Of a stretch of 63,499 bases of DNA, positions 18,471 to 25,412 are shown one piece after another. This DNA comes from JAJRRH01 sp047638815 (lineage in GTDB: Bacteria; Bacteroidota; Bacteroidia; Flavobacteriales_D; JABDKJ01). The position numbers and the translations under genes were made by a program. The stretch spans positions 1 to 63,499 of the forward strand of contig JBLIMR010000011.1 in the NCBI GenBank assembly GCA_047638815.1, given 5' to 3'. The notes under the pieces are model-generated. The model was given only the letters and a program-made list of their open reading frames with translations, had not been told where the DNA came from and searched no databases. Positions within the stretch are counted from its first letter, which is position 1. Each line of letters opens with the position of its first letter.

Positions 18471-18674
18471 TTACTGATAAATACCAAAAGTGATCTTTAC
18501 ATTCACTCGATACTCATCTATTTTACCGTCAGTAACAGTACAACTTTGACTTTCAACAAATACTGATCTGATATCCTTTACAGTTTTCGAAGCTTCCTTT
18601 ACTGCGTTGTTAGTTGCATCCTCCCAACTGGTCTTAGAATTAGCCAGTATTTCGATAACTTTTAATATTGCCAT
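18471..18674 (-). CDS. Dodecin family flavin-binding protein
   Basis: A 67-residue protein with the dodecin pattern: a first strand (MAILKVIEILANS), the amphipathic helix SWEDATNNAVKEASKTVKDI and two further strands (SVFVESQSCTVTDGKIDEYRVNVKITFGI). Dodecins form hollow dodecamers that store or buffer flavins or CoA-type ligands. The family's flavin-stacking tryptophan corresponds to Trp17 in SWEDA. It lies close to the CAGTAGTCAGT repeat, which borders its 3' end. It is likely expressed alone. Confidence 0.9.
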   Translation of the reverse strand: MAILKVIEILANSKTSWEDATNNAVKEASKTVKDIRSVFVESQSCTVTDGKIDEYRVNVKITFGIYQ

Positions 18675-18791
18675 TTTAATATTCTTATTAATTTATCAAT
18701 GTCCCTACTCAGGATATTCTCGGAATAAAGCTAGCGAATTTCAAGTTAATGGCGTGCAATTCATCTCATTATCGAAAAAAAAGATATTGCT

Positions 18792-18799
18792 TACCTTTG
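18792..18799 (+). promoter_or_regulatory. -7 promoter element of the small membrane-protein gene
   Basis: TACCTTTG is an exact TAnnTTTG match about 30 nt upstream of the ATG at 18830. No good -33 match was found. Confidence 0.45.
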
Positions 18800-18829
18800 T
18801 CATATTACCAAATGTGATCTAGAACAAAA

Positions 18830-19213
18830 ATGAAAGGATTTATTATAAAATTGATGGTTGCAGCAATTGTTATTGTGACTTTACTATGCGTTTTCAACTA
18901 TTACTTTCCTTACAGCAAGGGGTTTCGTGCAGGTGAATTGGTCAAGTTTAGTAATAAAGGTGTCATTTTCAAAACTTGGGAAGGTGAAATGAGCCAGGGG
19001 GTTTCAGAATCAACACGGTTCTTTTTCTCAGTTGAAAAAAGCAATAAAACCATCATCGATCAATTATCAAATTTTCAAGGTAAAAAAGTAAAACTCACTT
19101 ATAGCGAAAGATATTTTACTTTTCCCTGGGTTAGTGAAACCAATTATTTCATTGAGAAGGTTGAGGATGAAAAAATGCTTGAGAAGGACTCGCAAGAGGT
19201 TATTCAGGAGTAG
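18830..19213 (+). CDS. Conserved small membrane-anchored protein of unknown function
   Basis: A 127-residue protein with one N-terminal membrane segment (MKGFIIKLMVAAIVIVTLLCVFNYYF) and a compact soluble domain facing outward, containing YSKGFRAGELVKFSNKGVIFKTWEGEMSQG, FFFSVEKSN and KLTYSERY. I recognise this as a family conserved across Bacteroidota; such proteins have been labelled 6-phosphogluconate dehydrogenase in databases, but it has no dinucleotide fold and is far too short, so that name is wrong. Function is unknown. It has its own -7 element and is not obviously in an operon. Confidence 0.8.
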   Translation: MKGFIIKLMVAAIVIVTLLCVFNYYFPYSKGFRAGELVKFSNKGVIFKTWEGEMSQGVSESTRFFFSVEKSNKTIIDQLSNFQGKKVKLTYSERYFTFPWVSETNYFIEKVEDEKMLEKDSQEVIQE

Positions 19214-19279
19214 TAGTTTATTTTTATGAAGGCGTCATTCTGTATTCTATGATTAAAACAAATAAAAAGTCATAATTTT

Positions 19280-19396
19280 TTAAGCAGCAAATTTCAAGAC
19301 ATCTACATATGGTGAATTTCTCTTTATCACGGCAAAAGCTCCATCATAGTTAAAGCCTTTAATCTGTATAGGTTTTCAGATTTCATAATTAATCAT
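19280..19396 (-). pseudogene. Possible remnant of a small gene with an in-frame TGA
   Basis: In the gap after the small membrane-protein gene, the minus strand has ATG at 19396, a TGA at codon 7, then 31 sense codons in the same frame reading KPIQIKGFNYDGAFAVIKRN and on to a TAA ending at 19280. The composition looks protein-like. An exact -7 element (TAAGTTTG on the minus strand, 19402-19409) ends 5 nt before the ATG, the same spacing as at the leaderless genes here. It may be a decayed small gene or chance. I recognise no family. Confidence 0.25.
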
Positions 19397-19638
19397 TTTC
19401 ACAAACTTAATTGATTTTATATAATAATGAATTCATATAATTCAACTAGTCAAAATTAGCCTCATATTATTATGGGCTAATTCCATAAAAAGATTCCTCC
19501 ATCAACACCAGTAAAAAACCAACCTAGATGAGTCATACAGACAATATTGATTGACTATAACGATTGGAATCTGAATTTATTAAGAATGGATCAATACACC
19601 GAAAATCAGAATTGTTTTACCCATGTTTTACCTAAAAG
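19397..19638. other. AT-rich intergenic stretch
   Basis: Between the remnant above and the tRNA terminator I see only AT-rich DNA. One small hairpin has arms at 19454-19461 and 19475-19482 (AATTAGCC/GGCTAATT). No supported gene is present. Confidence 0.4.
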
Positions 19639-19670
19639 AAAAAAGGCAGCTACATAATAATGTAACTGCC
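19639..19670 (-). terminator. Rho-independent terminator of the initiator tRNA gene
   Basis: GGCAG-C-TACAT pairs with ATGTA-A-CTGCC around a 4-nt loop, with one mismatch. On the minus strand it is followed by a run of T, and it lies 12 bp past the tRNA 3' end. Confidence 0.75.
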
Positions 19671-19681
19671 TAATCTTCAAG

Positions 19682-19754
<73 letters not shown>

Positions 19755-19888
19755 ATATGTCTTTCTCACGAAATTAATTCATCGTGATTTTTGTTGCTCC
19801 ATTATTATTCGGATGAGCTATTCCCGAAGTTTCGAGATTTCAACTCGAGATATAACTTTGGTATGGAAAAATGTCCAATTGTTATACT

Positions 19889-19896
19889 TATTTTTG
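19889..19896 (+). promoter_or_regulatory. era -7 promoter element
   Basis: TATTTTTG fits TAnnTTTG and predicts a leader of about 45 nt before the era ATG. The -33 position is not convincing. Confidence 0.35.
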
Positions 19897-19947
19897 GGAT
19901 GACAAAAGTATGTAATAATATTTAACGAGCAATCAAATAATCAATAA

Positions 19948-20823
19948 ATGTCACATCGATCAGGATTTGTAAATATAATAGGGAGCCCTAACGTGGGGAA
20001 GTCAACTTTAATGAATGCTTTAATTGGTGAAAAGCTCTCCATAACAACCTCCAAGGCTCAGACTACAAGGCATCTTATACATGGTATGATCAATGGTGAT
20101 GATTATCAAATTGTGTTCTCTGACACTCCTGGAGTTGTGAATTCTGCATACGAATTGCATGATCACATGATGAAGTTCGTGCAAACTGCATTACAGGATG
20201 CCGATGTGATCCTTTTTATTACTGATATTTTTGAGCAAACGATGAACCATGTGCCCACACTTGAGATCATTCAAAAAATGGAGGTCCCTGTTCTTTTGCT
20301 CATCAACAAAATTGATCTAAAGGACCAAGCGATATTAGAAAAACAAGTTGCCCATTGGCAGGAGATCATTCCTCGTGCTGAGGTATTTCCTATTTCCGCT
20401 TTGCATGAATTTAATCTGGAGCCATTAGTTAATAGGATAAAAGAGGTCATTCCTGAAGGTCCTGCCTATTATCCAAAAGATGAACTGACGGATAGAAATA
20501 CCAGATTCTTTGTTGCTGAAATAATAAGAGAGAAGATTTTCGAGAACTTTGATAAGGAAGTGCCCTACTCCTGTGAAGTAAAGGTCGAAGAGTATAAGGA
20601 AGAAATAAATCTTACAAGGATTCGTGCCATCATATATGTTGAGCGTGAAAGTCAAAAAGCAATCTTAATTGGACACAAAGGTGCTGGACTTAAAAAAATA
20701 GGAACCCAAGCCAGGAAGGACATTGAGAAATTCATTGATCAAAAGGTTTTCCTCGAAACATATATTAAGGTTGACAAAGACTGGAGAAAAGATGGGAAGA
20801 AATTGAAGAGTTTTGGGTATTGA
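19948..20823 (+). CDS. era: GTPase Era
   Basis: An essential GTPase that binds the 3' end of 16S rRNA and checks maturation of the 30S ribosomal subunit. The 291-residue protein has G1 GSPNVGKST (12-20), G2 threonines in the TTSKAQTTRH loop, G3 DTPG, G4 NKID and a C-terminal KH domain with the RNA-binding loop GHKGAGLKKIG. Length is normal. It follows the initiator tRNA gene on the opposite strand and is followed by 300 bp of repeat-rich DNA. Confidence 0.97.
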   Translation: MSHRSGFVNIIGSPNVGKSTLMNALIGEKLSITTSKAQTTRHLIHGMINGDDYQIVFSDTPGVVNSAYELHDHMMKFVQTALQDADVILFITDIFEQTMNHVPTLEIIQKMEVPVLLLINKIDLKDQAILEKQVAHWQEIIPRAEVFPISALHEFNLEPLVNRIKEVIPEGPAYYPKDELTDRNTRFFVAEIIREKIFENFDKEVPYSCEVKVEEYKEEINLTRIRAIIYVERESQKAILIGHKGAGLKKIGTQARKDIEKFIDQKVFLETYIKVDKDWRKDGKKLKSFGY

Positions 20824-20827
20824 TATT

Positions 20828-21030
20828 GATTTGAAAATTATTCGATTTGAAAATTTGAAAATGAGCGTCATCAGCTTTTCTTCTTCTCGATAATATCGGG
20901 AACTCACTACAAGACTCCTACTATTCTGTTCATTATCGCATTGCTACATTATAGCATTTTTCCATTATCGCATTAAAGCATTATTGCATTAAAGCATTTT
21001 TCTATTATCGCATTCAATCATTGTTTAATT
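20828..21030. repeat. Degenerate short-word repeat region (GATTTGAAAAT and CATTATCGCATT)
   Basis: Just after era, 20828-20865 repeats GATTTGAAAATTTGAAAATG-like words, which also occur at 56088-56340. From about 20931 to 21030 variants of CATTATCGCATT and GCATTAAAGCATT recur in an imperfect tandem of roughly 10-12 bp. No gene is supported. The 298-bp gap before the next gene is mostly made of these words. Confidence 0.5.
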
Positions 21031-21121
21031 ATTTCATTTTATCATTAAATCATGACCCAAATGCAACCTTTCAGGATTCCGGTGTCTTAGAAGTAAGAAA
21101 CTTAAAAAACCCAATAAAATC

Positions 21122-21829
21122 ATGAAAGTCAATTTATCAATATTTATCGTTACACTTTTTTTAGGATTAACCTCTTGCGTTAAAGACCATGTCGAAAGCG
21201 GTGATATAGAAACTGAGTTCAGAGAAGTCGCTGAGTTCGAAAAAGTAATTTTGGAAGGATCTATGGATATCGTGATCACACAAGACGAAACGTATGACCT
21301 AAAAGTTGTTGCCGGAGAAAACAAAATGCCTTTTATAAAAACCAAAGTGACAGGAAACACACTCAGAGTTTATGAAAAGAATAATCATGTTCACAGCACA
21401 AATCACGATAAGGTATACATCTCTAAATCTTACCTGAGTTCGGTCACTTTAGATGGCTCTGGAGACATTGACGGGGGAGGTCTTTTTGGAGATGATATTG
21501 ACATTTCTATTGATGGATCAGGAGATATTACCCTTGATCTGGAGATGGAGGATAAAGTATATTGTGAGATCGATGGCTCCGGAGATATGCTCCTTACAGG
21601 TACAGCAGAAGAATTGGAGCTAGAACTAAACGGCAGCGGAAGTCTTGATGCAAGACATTTTCCTGTAAACTTTGCCTACATAATGATCCATGGCAGTGGA
21701 GAAGCTAGAGTTCATGCTCTTGAATTACTAGATGTAAGCATTCAAGGTAGCGGTGATGTATATTATGTGGGAAGTCCTGGCACCTTAACTGTGGACATAA
21801 ACGGTAGCGGAGGCATCGGGCCTTTGTAA
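21122..21829 (+). CDS. Head-GIN domain lipoprotein (DUF2807)
   Basis: A 235-residue outer-membrane-directed lipoprotein with lipobox LTSC near residue 19 and two halves of right-handed beta-helix-like repeats. Typical family words are FEKVILEGSMDIVITQ at the start of the domain and repeated G-S-G-D/E turns (LDGSGDI, IDGSGDM, LNGSGSL, IQGSGDV, INGSGGI). DUF2807 proteins are widespread in Bacteroidota and have no assigned biochemical activity; surface or periplasmic binding is usually assumed. It is monocistronic, with a strong terminator 30 bp downstream. Confidence 0.9.
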   Translation: MKVNLSIFIVTLFLGLTSCVKDHVESGDIETEFREVAEFEKVILEGSMDIVITQDETYDLKVVAGENKMPFIKTKVTGNTLRVYEKNNHVHSTNHDKVYISKSYLSSVTLDGSGDIDGGGLFGDDIDISIDGSGDITLDLEMEDKVYCEIDGSGDMLLTGTAEELELELNGSGSLDARHFPVNFAYIMIHGSGEARVHALELLDVSIQGSGDVYYVGSPGTLTVDINGSGGIGPL

Positions 21830-21858
21830 ATAACACCCTAAAATATTGGGGAAAAAGA

Positions 21859-21894
21859 AAGGCGAGTGGACCAATTATGGACTACTCGCCTTTT
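21859..21894 (+). terminator. Rho-independent terminator after the head-GIN gene
   Basis: AGGCGAGT pairs with ACTCGCCT and is followed by TTTT. Confidence 0.85.
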
Positions 21895-22273
21895 AATATT
21901 ATATACTGATTAAACAGGTTTACATCACTTCGATTAACGTTTTTAAAATATACGATGATATAAAAAACATCGTTATTAATAAAAGGTCTGCATATTGATT
22001 TAGCTCCCTAGCTTTTGCTCTTTCCATTTCTCACTCACTTTAAATTCAACTTCACTATCCCGAAAGACTCTTTGCTGTCTACGCGACTATTCCCAAAAAG
22101 ATTCAATTTGCCTAAAGAAATATACCACGTAATTACGTAATTGCCTGATTATCTGTTAATTTAATCATATACTAGAAATGGCTGTGAATGTATGGCATCA
22201 TACAAATTAGCAAGAGATATGCCTCAAAAATCTTGATTATCGTTGTCTCATTAAGGCAAATAATAGTTATTGG
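21895..22273. other. Intergenic region without a clear gene
   Basis: About 380 bp between two terminators. On the minus strand a 36-codon frame without a start codon ends in LGKLNLFGNSRVDSKESFG and a few more residues; it looks protein-like but unrelated to anything I recognise and may be a gene fragment. A short hairpin (ACGATG/CATCGT) lies near 21952-21973. Confidence 0.3.
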
Positions 22274-22313
22274 ACAAAAAAAGGCCCTTTCCGCCAGAAG
22301 CGAAAAGGGCCTT
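22274..22313 (-). terminator. rplS terminator
   Basis: A GC-rich stem (AAGGCCCTTT... with ...AAAGGGCCTT) is followed on the minus strand by seven T. It starts 23 bp past the rplS stop. Confidence 0.9.
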
Positions 22314-22335
22314 AAATAAATTTAGTTTCTTAGGA

Positions 22336-22701
22336 TTAAGCCTTTTTCTTTGTGAATTGCTTTCTTTCCTTGATTCTTGCAGCCTTACCCGTCAATTCTC
22401 TCAAGTAGAATATTCTAGCTCTTCTAGTCTTACCTTCCTTATTTACAGTAATACCGCCAATAAATGGTGATCTCACAGGGAAGATTCTCTCAACACCTAC
22501 TCCACCAGACATTTTTCTCATTGTAAATGTCTCAGTAGCTCCACTTCCTCTTCTTTGAATAACGATTCCCTTGAACTCCTGGATTCTCTCTTTATCGCCT
22601 TCTTTTATCTTATAGCTAACTGTAACAGTATCTCCCGATTGAAAATTTGGGATATCATTTGCTTCTACAAGCGCGTTTTCTATTTCTGTTATCTTGTTCA
22701 T
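22336..22701 (-). CDS. rplS: 50S ribosomal protein bL19
   Basis: A 121-residue ribosomal protein at the 30S-50S interface. Family signatures are all present: FQSGDTVTVSYKIKEGDKERIQEFKG, GIVIQRRGSGATETFTMRKMSGGVGVERIFP and the basic KTRRARIFYLRELTGKAARIKE end. It is a single-gene unit flanked by its own terminator. The more usual partners trmD and rimM are not adjacent. Confidence 0.98.
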   Translation of the reverse strand: MNKITEIENALVEANDIPNFQSGDTVTVSYKIKEGDKERIQEFKGIVIQRRGSGATETFTMRKMSGGVGVERIFPVRSPFIGGITVNKEGKTRRARIFYLRELTGKAARIKERKQFTKKKA

Positions 22702-22848
22702 GACCGTTATTTTTGGGGGTGCAATATTACAACTAATTTTTTATTTGATCAATTAGTTAACCCTATTTTTCTTATATTTTTTACTTCCAGTGGTAGTTAG
22801 CTGTACTCAAATATCACCATCACACGTAACCATCTGCTTTCCAACGAA

Positions 22849-23355
22849 CTATTCCACAATCAGAACACCATCTGCCTCAAAGGCTAAGCTAGTTTCCGGC
22901 TCTGTAATTGCTTCAATCTCCTCTGTTGATTTGCCTGCATCCTCCGCATAATGTCTCAATTCGGCTACAGTTGTAGTTTCAACTGAGGCTTTTCCTCTCA
23001 TAATGGCTGTTTTACCTTCTTGTTCACTGGTTGGCACAAAGAATCCATAATCCTTAAAAGTCACCCTCATTTCATCTCCCTCCGGTGTATTGATGGTCAT
23101 CCAACATCCTTTCTTGATGCATGTACCAGTAATTTCTCCTTTTACTTTACACTCCATGACATCTGCGTCACTCATTTTGGCAAGCAAAGTGTTCATATCC
23201 ATTACGTCATCGGTAGTAATCATTTCTCCGTAACTGATCGTATTGTCCTCAACGATTTTCTCAATTTTTTCCTCAACCGCATCAACAGTTGCTTCTGGTG
23301 CTTCTGAGCAAGAATAGATAAGTAGCGCAGTTGCTATTATAATAAATGTTCTCAT
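22849..23355 (-). CDS. DUF4920 family lipoprotein
   Basis: A 168-residue predicted lipoprotein (lipobox IYSC near residue 16). After a low-complexity acidic linker, the domain carries YGEMITTDDVMDMNTLLAKM, CKVKGEITGTCIKKGCWMTI and DYGFFVPTSE, which match DUF4920. The conserved GTCxxKGCWM segment holds two cysteines that could bind metal or form a disulphide; the fold is thought to be OB-like. Function is unknown. It has its own -7 element (23387-23394) just beyond the stop of the upstream PorE-like gene. Confidence 0.85.
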   Translation of the reverse strand: MRTFIIIATALLIYSCSEAPEATVDAVEEKIEKIVEDNTISYGEMITTDDVMDMNTLLAKMSDADVMECKVKGEITGTCIKKGCWMTINTPEGDEMRVTFKDYGFFVPTSEQEGKTAIMRGKASVETTTVAELRHYAEDAGKSTEEIEAITEPETSLAFEADGVLIVE

Positions 23356-23386
23356 TTTTGTAATATGTTCTAGATTAATAGTGGGA

Positions 23387-23394
23387 CAAAGATA
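23387..23394 (-). promoter_or_regulatory. -7 element of the DUF4920 gene
   Basis: The minus strand reads TATCTTTG, an exact TAnnTTTG match about 32 nt upstream of the ATG at 23355. Confidence 0.45.
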
Positions 23395-23405
23395 AATAAA
23401 AAGCT

Positions 23406-25412
23406 TTATTCAGATTCAATAACGAACTCAGTTCGTCTATTTTTGGCTCTATTTACTTCACTATCATTTTTCACTATGGGATTGCTTGGCCCAAATCCTT
23501 GAAAATTCATTCGTCCGGGAGCTACCTTTCTTTCGATAAGATATGCCATCACTTGTGCTGCCCGCTGTGTACTTAGTTTCTGATTACTGGTGGCATCACC
23601 TACATCATCTGTATGTCCCTGGATCGTAATCTTAAGATTCTTCTTTTTCGCCAAATACTCTGCAAATTCATTCAAGATTAGCTTAGAGTCCTTGCTTATT
23701 TCTGCAGAATTAGTTGTGTAATTAATATCATTGATCCGATATGGTTTACCAACTACCACTTTTTCAATCTTTATTTCACTCTTGACCACAGGTGTTTCAT
23801 CTAACAGTTCCTCTGAAAAGACTCTTGCTTGAAACGCAAATCCTTCTTTTTCCACCTTCATTACGACCGGCTCTTTTTCCACATTGATTATTTTGGCATA
23901 CCCTCCTTCTTCATTTACCTCAATTTTTTCTACCTTCTTCGAATTGATATATTTTAGTTCAATCTTAGCATCAGTAACAGCCTTGCCATTTTCATCTTTT
24001 AATTCTCCTTTTAGTAAGACTACTTTATCCGGTCGAGCCACTTCAGGCATTGGGAAAGTGAATATATCATATCCTTGTGCCCCCTCTAACTTGTTTGAGG
24101 CGTAATATGCTTGCTTCCCATCTGTGCTTACAATCATGCCATGCTCATCATCTTCCGTGTTAATTGGAGATCCAAGATTCACTGGCTTGGACCACGTTCC
24201 ATCTTCCGAAAGTCTTGAAAAATAAATGTCATACTTACCTATACCTGCGTACGAATCAGAAGAGAAGTAAAGGGTTTTACTATCTCCATGCATAAAGGGA
24301 GATTTTTCATTTCCATTGGAATTGATGTCATTCCCTAAAGATTCTGCCTCTCCCCATGTACCATCTCCCTTCTTAGTACTGTAATAGATATCCATACCAG
24401 GGACGCCACTTTTATTCTTAATGGTCGTTGCTCTTGCTGTAGCAAAATATAAAATGTCACCTTCAGCATTCAATGATGGTTGCGACTCCCAACCGTCAAC
24501 CGTGTTAACAGATGGTCCCAAATTTTTAAATTCAGACCAGCGCTGTTCTTGTTTACCGTTTTTCGGATTGGTATACTTTTCAATTCTTGAGAAATAGATA
24601 TCGCAATTGTTGTACCCACCCTTGACTGGTTTGCAAATGGTAATATACATTTCCTTGTTATCAATCGATATTGTTGCTCCACCGTAGTTATCACCAAGGT
24701 TGAATGGTGATGGCAATGAACTGCCTTTATCAAACTCGTCATTTACTCCCAATCGAGAGCTCATGCTAAACTCTTCCACCATTTTGGAAACAAAATCCCC
24801 TTTGGCCTTTTTCTCGAATTTTCTAGTGTAGAACATTAATTCATTGTCCAAAGATAATGTAGGTAAATACTCATCTACTGATGATGACACACCCAACACT
24901 TTGCTTTTCGTAATTTCAATGTCCCCACTATTCATTGCTATTTTAAACTGCAACTCCAATAAAACATCAGAGACATCATTCTTTTTCCTATCATAGTCTC
25001 TTGATAATTCCGATCCTTCTTGTAGGTTCTGATGTTCCAAAAATGCTTCTTGCGATGCGGCCCAAGATTCCATACCATAGTTCATCAAACCCAAATAAAA
25101 ATACACATCTGAATTATAAGTTGGGCATTGATTTTTCACAAACATCATCTCTTCAATCGCCTCCAGATATGAGGATCCATTTGCTTTCGACTTTCTGTAC
25201 AATCTTAAGCCCAATTGATAATGGCACTCAACACAATCCTCTTCCATATCAATCGCGTCTCTCATCGCTGCGATTTTTGCTCCAAGCTCCATCTTGCCAG
25301 TTCTCACTTTATCAATCAGTTTCTGGACCTTTTTATCTTCTGATCCTTTACAATCATCCTGTGCCATCAAGGCTATTGGAAAAAATAATATGACAAATAA
25401 AAATCTCTTCAC
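23406..25412 (-). CDS. PorE-like OmpA protein with TPR, WD40-like propeller and regulatory domain
   Basis: A 668-residue exported protein with four parts in order: signal peptide (MKRFLFVILFFPIALMAQ), TPR-like helices (about 25-165), a PD40/WD40-like beta-propeller (YFSSDSYAGIGKYDIYFSRL, YYASNKLEGAQGYDIF; about 185-460), a carboxypeptidase-regulatory-like domain (KGELKDENGKAVTDAKIEL), and a C-terminal OmpA peptidoglycan-binding domain (GHTDDVGDATSNQKLSTQRA). This is the domain order of the T9SS anchoring protein PorE, although paralogues with other roles are common. It lacks an obvious lipobox. The start is GTG and overlaps the upstream AsmA-like stop (TAGTG), so translation is probably coupled. 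Confidence 0.85.
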   Translation of the reverse strand: MKRFLFVILFFPIALMAQDDCKGSEDKKVQKLIDKVRTGKMELGAKIAAMRDAIDMEEDCVECHYQLGLRLYRKSKANGSSYLEAIEEMMFVKNQCPTYNSDVYFYLGLMNYGMESWAASQEAFLEHQNLQEGSELSRDYDRKKNDVSDVLLELQFKIAMNSGDIEITKSKVLGVSSSVDEYLPTLSLDNELMFYTRKFEKKAKGDFVSKMVEEFSMSSRLGVNDEFDKGSSLPSPFNLGDNYGGATISIDNKEMYITICKPVKGGYNNCDIYFSRIEKYTNPKNGKQEQRWSEFKNLGPSVNTVDGWESQPSLNAEGDILYFATARATTIKNKSGVPGMDIYYSTKKGDGTWGEAESLGNDINSNGNEKSPFMHGDSKTLYFSSDSYAGIGKYDIYFSRLSEDGTWSKPVNLGSPINTEDDEHGMIVSTDGKQAYYASNKLEGAQGYDIFTFPMPEVARPDKVVLLKGELKDENGKAVTDAKIELKYINSKKVEKIEVNEEGGYAKIINVEKEPVVMKVEKEGFAFQARVFSEELLDETPVVKSEIKIEKVVVGKPYRINDINYTTNSAEISKDSKLILNEFAEYLAKKKNLKITIQGHTDDVGDATSNQKLSTQRAAQVMAYLIERKVAPGRMNFQGFGPSNPIVKNDSEVNRAKNRRTEFVIESE

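Noticed and set aside
18830..19213. 6-phosphogluconate dehydrogenase
   Set aside because: This label may be attached to the family in databases, but the protein is 127 residues with a membrane anchor and no dinucleotide-binding fold.
19280..19396. Selenocysteine at the in-frame TGA
   Set aside because: No SECIS-like hairpin follows the TGA and nothing else in the window suggests selenoprotein synthesis.
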